From: Candidatus Heimdallarchaeota archaeon
GTDB lineage: Archaea > Asgardarchaeota > Heimdallarchaeia > Heimdallarchaeales > Heimdallarchaeaceae
Reading direction: 5' to 3'
DNA: 32,368 bases
NCBI GenBank assembly: GCA_019057815.1
Contig: JAHLWR010000031.1
Location: 1 to 32,368 of the forward strand
Shown: positions 8,352 to 16,200 of the stretch, in pieces
Layout: every line of letters begins with the position of its first letter
How positions within the stretch are numbered: position 1 is the first letter of the stretch
The notes under the pieces: model-generated
Seen by the model: the letters and a program-made list of their open reading frames with translations, nothing else
Database searches by the model: none
What the model was told of the DNA's origin: nothing
Program-made: the position numbers and the translations under genes

Positions 8352-9611
8352 ATGATGAACAAAGTCTTACGGACAGAAATAATGGAAGTGCGAAGAAATA
8401 AAGAGTTAAGCAAGCTTTGTCATCGAACTAAGAACCTATACAATCGAACAAACTTTCTGATAAAAGAAGAGTTGAAGAAAAACAGCAAATTATTATTCTA
8501 CAATGACCTAGATAGACTCTTGAAGGGTGAGGAATGTTACAAGCTTTTACCTTCTCACACCGCTCAACACACACTAAAATTGTTGTCAAGGAACTGGAAA
8601 GCTTACTTCCAAGCTCTGAAAGAGTGGAAGAGACAACCTAGCAAATTCCTCAGTTGTCCCCGTTCTCCATATTTTAAGAAACCTTCAGGGGAGACCGTAG
8701 CTATCTTTAGTAACCAGCAAGCGCGAATTGTTAATGGATGGGTAGTGTTACCACAGAAAGTTAAGTTTACTATCGAGACTCGCTTAACAGCCCAAGATAA
8801 CTTACGAGAGGTACGTGTCATCCCTAGAGGAATAGGTTATACTTTCGAGCTTGTCTATCACAAATATCTTCCAAAGGCAAAGCGAAAGAAAAAAAACAGA
8901 AAAGGTTCTATCGATTTAGGTACGATCAACCTCGTGACTTTCGTGGATAACATCGGATCGCGTCCGATTGTCATCAAGGACGAGGGAAAAGGGATAAAAT
9001 CTATCAATCAATATTATATGAAAGAAGTAAAAAAGTTACAACAGCAGTATGCGTCACAACAACACAAACAGTTACGTCAAAATAACAAGTTACATTATGG
9101 TAATCGTTTCCACCTTTATCGTCAACACTTGAGATGGAAGGTGAAAGATTGGTTACATCAAGTGAGCAATTTCCTCGTTGACCTCTGGGAAACTAGGGGT
9201 TTACACACCATTTACATCGGTTACAATCCTCTCTGGAAACAGCAACTGAGGTTGAGAAAGAAGACTACACAAATTTTTGTAAGTATTCCTTTTGAAAAAT
9301 TCATCAAAATCCTTCAATACAAGGCTGAAGAGAAAGGGATAAAGGTTGAACCTATTGAAGAAGAGTATACCTCTAAATGTAGTTTTCTAGATAATGAGTC
9401 TCCCCATAAACAGATCATGTATAAAGGTAAGAGATTGCACCGAGGACTGTTTCGTTCTGCAACAGGTGTCTCAATTAATGCCGATGTTAATGCTGCTTAC
9501 AACATTTTACTTAAAGGCGATCCGCAAGCGCTACCTAAACGTAGTGTGGGCGGGGTAGGAGGGTACGTGGTTTACCCCCTCAGAGTGAGCTATCCAGCAA
9601 TGAAACTCTAA
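8352..9611 (+). CDS. tnpB: RNA-guided nuclease TnpB, RuvC-II rearranged type
   Basis: The 419-residue protein has the TnpB layout: a basic helical N-terminal half with WED/REC-like parts, then a RuvC nuclease. RuvC-I is SIDLGTINL (Asp188). RuvC-III is INADVNAAYNIL (Asp378). The place where RuvC-II usually has Glu reads IYIGYN (Gly290). Instead a Glu cluster occurs in PIEEEYTSK (336-338), next to the TSK turn. This fits the known TnpB group in which the catalytic Glu has moved. The zinc ribbon is lost, with only Cys343 left of the CxxC pairs. TnpB proteins cut DNA using an RNA read from the 3' end of their own transposon. The nuclease looks usable, but activity is inference. Confidence 0.88.
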   Translation: MMNKVLRTEIMEVRRNKELSKLCHRTKNLYNRTNFLIKEELKKNSKLLFYNDLDRLLKGEECYKLLPSHTAQHTLKLLSRNWKAYFQALKEWKRQPSKFLSCPRSPYFKKPSGETVAIFSNQQARIVNGWVVLPQKVKFTIETRLTAQDNLREVRVIPRGIGYTFELVYHKYLPKAKRKKKNRKGSIDLGTINLVTFVDNIGSRPIVIKDEGKGIKSINQYYMKEVKKLQQQYASQQHKQLRQNNKLHYGNRFHLYRQHLRWKVKDWLHQVSNFLVDLWETRGLHTIYIGYNPLWKQQLRLRKKTTQIFVSIPFEKFIKILQYKAEEKGIKVEPIEEEYTSKCSFLDNESPHKQIMYKGKRLHRGLFRSATGVSINADVNAAYNILLKGDPQALPKRSVGGVGGYVVYPLRVSYPAMKL

Positions 9612-9640
9612 GCAAGTGCTTGTTATATGCCATTATGACA
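9500..9640 (+). ncRNA. Possible TnpB guide RNA (omega/reRNA) region
   Basis: In TnpB elements the guide RNA overlaps the 3' end of tnpB and runs to the transposon right end. Here this stretch is more GC-rich than its surroundings. It contains a hairpin at 9559-9581 (GAGGGTA paired with TACCCCCTC, with a small bulge) and a short one at the stop codon (9610-9621). The exact boundaries are not visible from sequence. Confidence 0.35.
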
Positions 9641-9888
9641 AAATCAAATCATAAATGTATCTAGTTGGAATAAAAACAAAAAAAAGCAACCTTTTCTTCA
9701 TTTTTTATCGGATTCTGCATGAAAAATAGAGCATTGAATCAGAGATGAAGGTATTTCCTTATGCAATACCTTTTTAGGCATATTCGTTGGTAACGTAACT
9801 ATATATACCATCTAACAGCTGACATTACTGAATTGGGTTCAATATAAATTAATTACTGATTCAATCAAGGGGTGATTCTATCAGAATA

Positions 9889-10305
9889 GTGGAAATTACA
9901 AGAAAGTGGTTAGAAAAGTATCCAACTCGCGGCAAGAAAATTACACAACACCCTATTTCTGTTAGAATTTTTATTAGCCTAACAGCATTAGCTGCTTTAG
10001 CATTAATTGTAGTAACAGCTATTTTTTCTGAACTCACACGCCCTGATCCATGGTTTTTATGTACCTTTCTTGCCATTAATATCGTAATAAACCTATACTT
10101 TCTCGAAATTAGCATCAAACATCGAGGATCATTTCACGAGCAACCATCACTTTATTTTTCATTGGTCAATATTGTACTTTTCAACAATGTACTCATTTTA
10201 TTATTAACACCACTAATTATGATTTTAAGTTCATCAATTTATGGAATTAGACGCCCTCATGAGTTATTTTTCCCACTTTCCCCACTTAAGGGTAGTGGTA
10301 ATTAA
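9889..10305 (+). CDS. Membrane protein of unknown function, GTG start
   Basis: The protein has 138 residues with about three to four hydrophobic helices: FISLTALAALALIVVTAIFS, FLCTFLAINIVINLYFL, LVNIVLFNNVLILLLTPLIM and a short tail. The N-terminus is basic (RKWLEKYPTRGKK), so it probably faces the cytoplasm. I do not recognise a family. The start is a GTG; AAGGGGTGA lies about 13 bases before it and could be the ribosome-binding site. It stands between the TnpB element and a GC-rich structured stretch, so it may be a native gene flanked by two insertions. Confidence 0.55.
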   Translation: MEITRKWLEKYPTRGKKITQHPISVRIFISLTALAALALIVVTAIFSELTRPDPWFLCTFLAINIVINLYFLEISIKHRGSFHEQPSLYFSLVNIVLFNNVLILLLTPLIMILSSSIYGIRRPHELFFPLSPLKGSGN

Positions 10306-10315
10306 TTTTGAGGAC

Positions 10316-10545
10316 TCTTCCCAACCCAAGAACGTTTAAGGTAGCATCGCATCAAGCAGTAGATTAGGGAGTTTCAAGCTCTGGGATTACACCTCCAACA
10401 CACAGTGTTAGCGGAGGTGAGGGGGTTCATCTCCTCCTCGGGACTCATTACTGGAGACTATGTTATTGAGAACCTTAGGCTCTCACTCCAACTCCGGGGG
10501 TAAGCAGATGACTCTGCTTTGTCTGTAGCCGTTGGCTTAAGACAG
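10316..10545 (+). ncRNA. GC-rich multi-hairpin locus, perhaps a relict TnpB guide-RNA end
   Basis: About 230 bases are clearly richer in G+C than their surroundings and hold no convincing gene. At least five consecutive hairpins are seen: 10390-10419 (CACCTCC/GGAGGTG around AACAC-ACA-GTGTT), 10420-10438, 10468-10484 (GAGAACC/GGCTCTC), 10502-10519 (AAGCAGA-TGAC-TCTGCTT, perfect) and 10521-10543 (GTCT..AGCC-GTT-GGCT..AGAC). From 10404 the bases AGTGTNNGCGG match the 3' part of tnpB at 9543. One frame there reads PTHSVSGGEGVHLL, comparable to PKRSVGGVGGYVVYPL at the TnpB C-terminus. I infer the 3' end and guide RNA of a lost or non-autonomous TnpB element. An unrelated structured RNA is the alternative. 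The transcribed strand is not certain. Confidence 0.5.
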
Positions 10546-10564
10546 TACTTATATTAGACTTTCC

Positions 10565-10572
10565 TATATAAA
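10565..10572 (+). promoter_or_regulatory. TATA box of the small membrane/receiver operon
   Basis: TATATAAA lies about 29 bases before the ATG at 10594 and 20 before the ATG at 10585. The spacing supports a leaderless message starting at or near 10594. This is the only clear promoter before the receiver gene, so the genes to 11571 are probably one transcript. Confidence 0.55.
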
Positions 10573-10593
10573 GCTAACAGAAACATGGTAAAA

Positions 10594-10782
10594 ATGGGGA
10601 AAAATAACCATGCTTCAATTTTTAATTTTTCCCAGCAAGTATTGGGGTTGATCGGTGCTTTTTGGGTTTTACAGTCTCCGTTAGTTGATTTATGGGAGAA
10701 TAGTTTTGATATCTTTTTAGTTTCAATTATATGTGCATTAATATACATAGTGAATAATAGAATAATGATTGGTATATTGTAA
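10594..10782 (+). CDS. Small two-helix membrane protein, first gene of a receiver operon
   Basis: The protein has 62 residues from the ATG at 10594; an ATG at 10585 would add MVK. It has two hydrophobic helices (VLGLIGAFWVLQSPLVDLW and IFLVSIICALIYIVNN). No family is recognised. The next frame begins two bases after its stop, and together the two small proteins supply about four helices, the size of a sensor-kinase membrane domain. I infer that they are two parts of one membrane module, either a natural split or the result of a frameshift. Confidence 0.45.
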   Translation: MGKNNHASIFNFSQQVLGLIGAFWVLQSPLVDLWENSFDIFLVSIICALIYIVNNRIMIGIL

Positions 10783-10784
10783 GC

Positions 10785-11000
10785 TTGTCATCTAAAAGAA
10801 AATTTAGAACAATTCTTCGTGGAATATCGAATGTCCAACCTGGATTGGAGACATTGATTTATTCAGCTATTTGTATGGTTATAGTTTTGGTTGATAGAGA
10901 GCTCTTTTTCTTGTTTTTCATACTCTTTTATGTGGTATTAAGAAGTAGATTAATATCAATAGCAACTTTTCAAAAAACTTTAGCAATACGCGAGATGTAG
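10785..11000 (+). CDS. Small two-helix membrane protein, second gene of the receiver operon
   Basis: The protein has 71 residues, starting at a TTG two bases after the previous stop. A basic start (SSKRKFRTILRG) is followed by two helices (LIYSAICMVIVLVD and LFFLFFILFYVVL) and an amphipathic end (ISIATFQKTLAIREM). It ends at a TAG, after which the same frame stays open for 62 more codons with helical, kinase-like content (next entry). This suggests a gene split by one nonsense change, or read-through. Confidence 0.45.
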   Translation: MSSKRKFRTILRGISNVQPGLETLIYSAICMVIVLVDRELFFLFFILFYVVLRSRLISIATFQKTLAIREM

Positions 11001-11189
11001 CTTGATAGCTTTGGGAATCCTCTTTTCATAATTGAAGGATTAATCAGCAAAATTAATGATGATATAAGTATTAAGAAAAAGGATGCGAACCAAATACTCA
11101 AAGATATAGAAAAGTTATCAGAGCAAATTTCGAGAATAAAATTAGAGCTAAAAAAGTTTAAAAAACCAGAAGGAGGGAAACCGAATTAG
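11001..11189 (+). pseudogene. Open helical segment resembling a DHp domain, without a start codon
   Basis: Directly after the TAG at 10998-11000, the same frame is open for 62 codons and has no ATG, GTG or TTG. It begins LDSFGNPLFIIEGLISKIND, which recalls the first helix of histidine-kinase DHp domains (H-E-x-x-NPL). The residue at the His position is Asp. A second long amphipathic helix follows (DANQILKDIEKLSEQISRIK). No ATP-binding domain follows. The most likely reading is the remains of a sensor kinase split by the TAG. Translation from a rare start, or read-through, cannot be excluded. Its stop overlaps the start of the receiver gene (AATTAG). Confidence 0.4.
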
Positions 11190-11571
11190 AATACTGTTAG
11201 TTGATGATGAAGAGGCGATTTTAACTCTATTAGAATACAGATTCAACGTTATGTATCCTAATATAGAAGTTTTAACAACAGATAGCGGGAAGGAAGCATT
11301 GCAGATAATTGAAAAAAAATCAAAAAATTTAAACCCAATAGATCTTGTTGTTTCCGACATTAGAATGCCTGAAATATCAGGCATAGATCTTGCACGTAGA
11401 GTGATAGCGGAGTATCCACGAATCAGCATAATACTTATGACAGCTTATGATTTAAGGGGAATAGAAGAAGAAGCAAAACACTTCGGAATCTCAAAGATTA
11501 TTTACAAGAGTATGGGTTTTAAAAAAGTAGTTAAGGAAATACATGAGTGGGCTCAAATGAAAATCAATTAA
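11185..11571 (+). CDS. Single-domain response regulator, probable ATT start
   Basis: The 128-residue receiver is complete: [M]RILLVDDEEAIL with the acidic pair Asp7-Asp8, DLVVSDIRMPEISG with phospho-acceptor Asp58, ILMTAYD with Thr86, and IYKSMGF with Lys108, where the usual following Pro is Ser. No output domain follows, so it would act by protein contact, like CheY or Spo0F. No ATG, GTG or TTG exists at the right place. GGAGG at 11172-11176 lies eight bases before an ATT that supplies exactly the expected first residue. The next ATG (11251) would cut off the acidic pair. The start overlaps the stop of the preceding frame, which suggests coupled translation. Confidence 0.8.
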   Translation: MRILLVDDEEAILTLLEYRFNVMYPNIEVLTTDSGKEALQIIEKKSKNLNPIDLVVSDIRMPEISGIDLARRVIAEYPRISIILMTAYDLRGIEEEAKHFGISKIIYKSMGFKKVVKEIHEWAQMKIN

Positions 11572-11768
11572 GAGTAAGTCGAGGAATCATTATTCAACGA
11601 TTAATTGAATAAACTTCTAACTTCATCTCTTTTATCAATTTCAGAAGATATCAATTCCTCATAATCTGTTTTTTCATGTTTATTATTAAAAAAAAATTCT
11701 TCTTTTTATATCCAATTCTGCGAATAGAATAGAGTATTTCATCTGATGTGAAAAATCTGAAATTTTAG

Positions 11769-12215
11769 GTGAGTACATTGGAGTACATCCCCAAACATTA
11801 CATGATAACTAATCCCGTTTTTGCAGAAAAACCCTTTATTTCTTGGGATTATACTGATACCGTATTACTTACTGCTTATGACTTATTGAAAAACGACCCT
11901 CTAATCTATGAATTACACTCTAATTCAGTGACATTGAAAGAATACATGAACGATATTGGTTTTCCAAAAACAACAAAAATCTTAGCTGATTCAGGAGTAT
12001 TTGCTCTTGAGTGGATCAAAAGATCTAAAGGAAAAACATTCAAACAAGATTATTCACATGTTTCTTTGAAAGCAGACCAAATCTTATCAACCTATACGCT
12101 TATCGATCCAGATTTTATAGTTCCTTTAGATGAGATAATTTTACCGAAAGACACTGAAGATGAAGTTAAAGAGAAAATTCAAAAAATCAAGAACAATAGT
12201 CTTGTTTTCTTCTAA
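11769..12215 (+). pseudogene. Truncated TGT-like (DpdA/queuine-transglycosylase fold) gene
   Basis: The 148 residues start at a GTG. KILADSGVFALEW corresponds to the ADSGGFQ block of tRNA-guanine transglycosylases, including the conserved Asp. DPDFIVPLDEI corresponds to the next barrel strand. Full enzymes run to 350 residues or more with a nucleophilic Asp and a zinc site; both are missing here because the frame ends at NNSLVFF. These enzymes swap guanine for a 7-deazaguanine in tRNA or, for DpdA, in DNA. The sequence diverges from standard tRNA enzymes, which makes a DpdA-like origin possible. The final 75 bases overlap the convergent gene. A deletion that joined the two 3' ends is the simplest explanation. 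Confidence 0.55.
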
Positions 12216-12857
12216 TAAATCGTAAGAGTAGTTTAAGAGAATATTTCCTTTAGCAGCTATTGTTGCACCTATAGGTTTAGCAAAAACATTGATGGAAGAA
12301 GGATTTTGCACAAATGTTTGTTCGTTGTAAACATGAAAATTTCCAGCTAGGTTCTTTAATTTCCTTCCGAAAAGAATGATAATTTCTCCAAGACTTTCAA
12401 ATTGTAAGATATCTCCAAGTGCAGTAAGATAATCTTGACCAAGAGCAAAATAAACCAGATTATAATTAGAACTAACTAATTTAAGTAAACTAGGCTGAAT
12501 CTCCAAATTGTTGGAAAGAGTAAATATCTCATCTTTTGTTTTACCAGAAAAAGTGCAATCATAAGGAGGTAATAAAGTATCTTCCTTAACTAAGCCAAAA
12601 CCTGCAGAAATGATATAGTAATCGATAATATGACTTCTTCTTAATAAGTCAACAGCTTCAGCAATACTTTGAGCTTGAAGACCAGTATAAAGATCTCGAG
12701 CAGGTGTCAAATTATCCTTAAATTGAGAAATTGCTTTTTCTCGTTGATGTTTAGTTTGCAATTGTCCACAAATAGGTTGACTTAGACTAGTAGTTGCTTT
12801 AGCTTTTCCACATGAGCTAATTACAAGAATACGTTGTTTAATTGTAGTATTTCTCAT
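12141..12857 (-). CDS. DUF6884/YaaA-like protein, possible partner of a TGT-like enzyme
   Basis: The protein has 238 residues. ILVISSCGKAKA near the N-terminus, ARDLYTGLQ, then DYYIISAGFGLVKEDTLLPPYD follow the pattern of DUF6884/YaaA-type folds (SCGKxK, A-x-D-L-Y-x-G, S-A-x-x-G-L-v, P-Y-D). This fold is related to uracil-DNA-glycosylase-like domains, and a similar SS-x-K pattern is seen in archaeal TgtA2. The function is unknown. The last 25 residues (FLNFLFNFIFSVFR) are hydrophobic and read antisense through the truncated TGT-like gene, so the natural C-terminus has probably been lost. GGAG nine bases before the ATG at 12857 supports the start. Confidence 0.6.
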   Translation of the reverse strand: MRNTTIKQRILVISSCGKAKATTSLSQPICGQLQTKHQREKAISQFKDNLTPARDLYTGLQAQSIAEAVDLLRRSHIIDYYIISAGFGLVKEDTLLPPYDCTFSGKTKDEIFTLSNNLEIQPSLLKLVSSNYNLVYFALGQDYLTALGDILQFESLGEIIILFGRKLKNLAGNFHVYNEQTFVQNPSSINVFAKPIGATIAAKGNILLNYSYDLLEENKTIVLDFLNFLFNFIFSVFR

Positions 12858-12976
12858 GGGTGAAAGCTCCTTATCAGAATAATCTAAATGCTATGCATCC
12901 TGAAAGTCGCATTAATAACAAGAAACTAGTATTTAAAGTTATAACAAGATTTGTAATATAAATGTACGTGGTAAAT

Positions 12977-13198
12977 ATGGCTAAAAATATTTTAGTGTCA
13001 GATGAACTATATAATATTTTATCGAAACTAAAGCGTCCTAATGAAAGCTTTACAGAAGTGATAATAAGATCAATTAAATATTCAACATCACTTATGGATA
13101 TTGCAGGTGAAGAAATAATTCCAACTAACAAATGGGAAAAAATCAAACAGATTTTTCATAAGAAAGAAGCCAAATATTTAGCAAGAAAAAAATTCTAA
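12977..13198 (+). CDS. vapB: VapB-type antitoxin
   Basis: The 73-residue protein starts MAKNILVSDELYNILSKLK, then PNESFTEVIIRSI. This is the pattern of archaeal VapB antitoxins of the DUF217 family, with an N-terminal DNA-binding part. It is followed by a basic tail that would wrap the toxin. An ATG at 12962 is also in frame, but a TATA-like AATATAAAT covers about 12954-12962, which favours 12977. Such proteins bind and repress their own promoter together with VapC. Here the toxin gene after it is cut to 18 codons, so the antitoxin is an orphan unless another VapC uses it. Confidence 0.8.
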   Translation: MAKNILVSDELYNILSKLKRPNESFTEVIIRSIKYSTSLMDIAGEEIIPTNKWEKIKQIFHKKEAKYLARKKF

Positions 13199-13210
13199 CT
13201 AGAGAGATTG

Positions 13211-13267
13211 GTGATATATCTAGCTGACACTGATTTTCTCATTGATCTATCTAATTTCCTCAAATAA
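13211..13267 (+). pseudogene. vapC: 5' remnant of vapC toxin gene
   Basis: Ten bases after the vapB stop, a GTG opens a frame reading [M]IYLADTDFLIDLSNFLK and then TAA. This is the first strand and helix of a PIN domain, including the first catalytic Asp (LADTDFLID). A whole VapC has about 130 residues. The rest is absent and the sequence runs into the 3' end of the convergent surface-protein gene. The toxin is therefore inactive. Confidence 0.75.
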
Positions 13268-13292
13268 CTAATTCTTGCAATATTAATCTTTT

Positions 13293-16200
13293 TTATTCTT
13301 TAATATATGTAAGATAGTTACGCTCTACTAAAGAAAAAATGCTCCCTAACACTTCTTTACTTGGCAGATATTCAAAATACTCGATTATTGAGTCAATGCT
13401 TACTTTTTCTTTTTCCTTTACAAAACTAATTATTTCTTTACTAATATTGTCTAATTTCTTAATTTTTTTCTTATAATCTGTTATTGTACAGGGGTAATGT
13501 ACCCACAAGTGTAATTGATTTATCATATGTTCTTCAATAGATTTTTTATTATGTTTGAAAATTTTTGTTGAACCATCCCAGTTCACTGCTATTTTTCCAA
13601 ACATTAGTTCAAACCACATCGCTATTTCTGAGACAATTAATTCCAATTCATCAATTAATTCTTCTTCAGAGAAAACCGTTGTTGAATACATATCTGTATA
13701 GGAGCTTGTCAGCACTAGATTTTGATATTCAATTTTTTTTATTATATTTGAAACACCGCTTAACAACTCTCCTCCCATTGTGGAAACAGCAGAGATGAAA
13801 CCAGTAATAAGTACAGAATCAATTTTTATATCTGACTCGAAATCTAGTTCAAAGAGTGGTAAACTCGTTTCACGATGAACAATCAATATTCTTTTAATAG
13901 ATAATGAGCTATTATAAGTTTCGTTAATTTTATCAATATATTGCTGATGCTTTAACAGTTTTGAATTTTTTCTAGTTCTTAAAATCATAAAGAGTACAAT
14001 ACTAATTATGATTCCCACCACAGTAGTAGCTATTATGAGGATATAATATGGAGAGAATCCATTATTTATTGATGAAATAAATGTATTAGTGTATAAGATA
14101 GTGTATGTTTCATTCAAGTAATTTGCTCTAAAATGATTTTTTAATACAACAACAGATATATTTTGTGAATCTGATGTGATACCGTACTTTGACATCATTA
14201 TCGTAAGTTCAATATTATGGGCACTCACATTGAGAGAATAAAACTCATCTGATACTGGATTTTCGTTTATCTGTAGGTTGATGGTATCAGGAAACATAGA
14301 TATGTTATTAGGATCTGTAATATTAATCATTTGAAAAGAACAGATAACATCATTTGCAGGATCTGTTTCGATGTCTATGTGGGATACTTCAATTTTATAC
14401 TTATAAAAAACCACCAAGTCTATTTCTATAATATGTTCTTGTAAAAATGAACCAGTGAATAATATCTCAATGCTTTGATTTGAAAATGAAGAGTTGACTT
14501 TTATTTCTTCATGATAATGCGATGAGATGTTACATAAACTACCACAAGTTCTCCAACTTGTAACATATCTTATAGAAGCATTTTCTATTACATGTCCATT
14601 ATCATTAAAGAATGGTTCGCTTACCTTGTAATAACTGGCTACAACTTTAAGATCATCACCAGTATATCTTATGACTTTAGTTGATGTGTCGTTGGTCCAG
14701 TCATCGAAACCCGGTAAAACTTCCCATTCAATGTTAAATAGAGTTGAAGTATTAATCGCAACCTTTTTTGTGAGAAAGCCTATTTCAGTTCCATTTGTCC
14801 AATAAATATAAATGGTCCAATAACCTGGTTGATCTGAACCATACACTGAAGGATCTAACGTGATTGATGCTGTAAACAAACTTGTTGTCACATTAATTTC
14901 ACCAATAGTTGTATAACTTGTCTCATCCGAATAAACAATATTTGACGGTAGAGAGTTTTTGAGAGGAATAATTTGCCCAGTGCTATTAAATAAAGTAAAG
15001 TTTAATGAACCACTAATCAACATCTCAATGATTTCAACCTCAATAAAGACACTAGAACCCTTTTCCCCTATCGCATGAGTTCCATTTGTGAACCATTTTC
15101 CTAAAGCAAAGTTTTTATCTTCACCTTTATCATCATAGAAGTCTAACTGACTTATGTAGTTGGGACTAGAAGTAATTAAACTAAAATTTCCACCATAAAT
15201 AGAAGAATTCAGATAGCATAGGTATCCATCCTTGATTTTCACACCTTGTAATACATCAGTATCGTTTTGATGAAAAGAAAAGGAAACATTGTTCCAATCA
15301 TTTGGAGTATTTAAGAAATGAGTTCTATTCAGGTTGTCATAAGTGGAACTAATACTATTATTAATGTTCCATTTAATATTCCAATGATTCTCGAACTCCC
15401 CACAAGAAGAATTATGTGAATTTATCGAAGAGAAACCAATAAAGGTTTGTGAGAAGCTGTAGAGGTTGCTAAAAAATATTTCAACAGAAGTATTAGCTTG
15501 AATGATATGAACTCCTGTATTATTAATTATGGAAGATAAAGAAACTATTGGTATGTCGTTATCTATTAGATCGATTGTTAAAGGGTTTGAAAAATGAAGT
15601 TTCTTTCCTTCTTCATCAGAAGGTAGTAACTCTAGAACAAGTGATAAATCTAAGCTTGCCTTTTTATCCCAATTCCCACTACTATCTCGGAAATAAGTTG
15701 TTCCATCAGAGTGTCCTACCTTACCATTCCAAATAATTTTGCTTGGGTTGTCATCTACAGAGGATAAATTAGCAATTACACAGTATTTTCCCCTTACAAG
15801 TACTGTATCTTCGAAATCATAAAACGAAAGCTGATTATCTAGTAAAGCATAGTTAGTCTCATTATATGGTGATGTTAATTCATATGATACTATATTATTG
15901 AGATCAGGATAGCCAGTATCATTTGCTTTAACTACGAATAACTCTAGTTCATAACTACCTAAAGTTCCTATTCTGTCTACATTTAATGATAAATTCGCTC
16001 CAAAAAAAACTGCATTATCCCACAAAACTTCAAAACCTTGAGCTAATGCTATATTTTCCGTATTAGACAAATAATATTGTTTATTCTGTTCTAGTTCAAG
16101 GGGATAATAATCTTGCAAAGAGGAAATATTAAGTATATTGTAGTTTAGCTGATCAGTGTTGTATTCAGATATATCATCTATAGTAAAAGAGGATTTATGA

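Larger units (their letters stand above)
8202..9640 (+). mobile_element. TnpB-only element (IS1341/IS605-like), ends approximate
   Basis: The element has one gene, tnpB, and no neighbouring tnpA, so it would need a transposase acting in trans. The left edge is guessed from the imperfect hairpin at 8202-8220. The right edge is guessed from a short hairpin just after the stop (AAGCA..TGCTT, 9610-9621). A 9-bp direct repeat, TGCCATTAT, sits at 8221-8229 and 9628-9636. IS605-type elements do not create target duplications, so this repeat may mark the ends themselves or be chance. Confidence 0.5.

Noticed and set aside
10410-10440. A T-arm-like string (GGGGGTTCATCTCC) suggesting a tRNA
   Set aside because: No acceptor, D or anticodon arm can be placed around it; it fits a plain hairpin in the multi-hairpin locus better.
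11640-11720. A minus-strand open stretch reading DYEELISSEIDKRDEV
   Set aside because: It is about 34 codons, has no start codon and no recognisable family; too little to call a gene or remnant.
13565-13798. Open frames on the plus strand inside the surface-protein gene
   Set aside because: They lie antisense to a long, coherent protein and show no domain or start signal.
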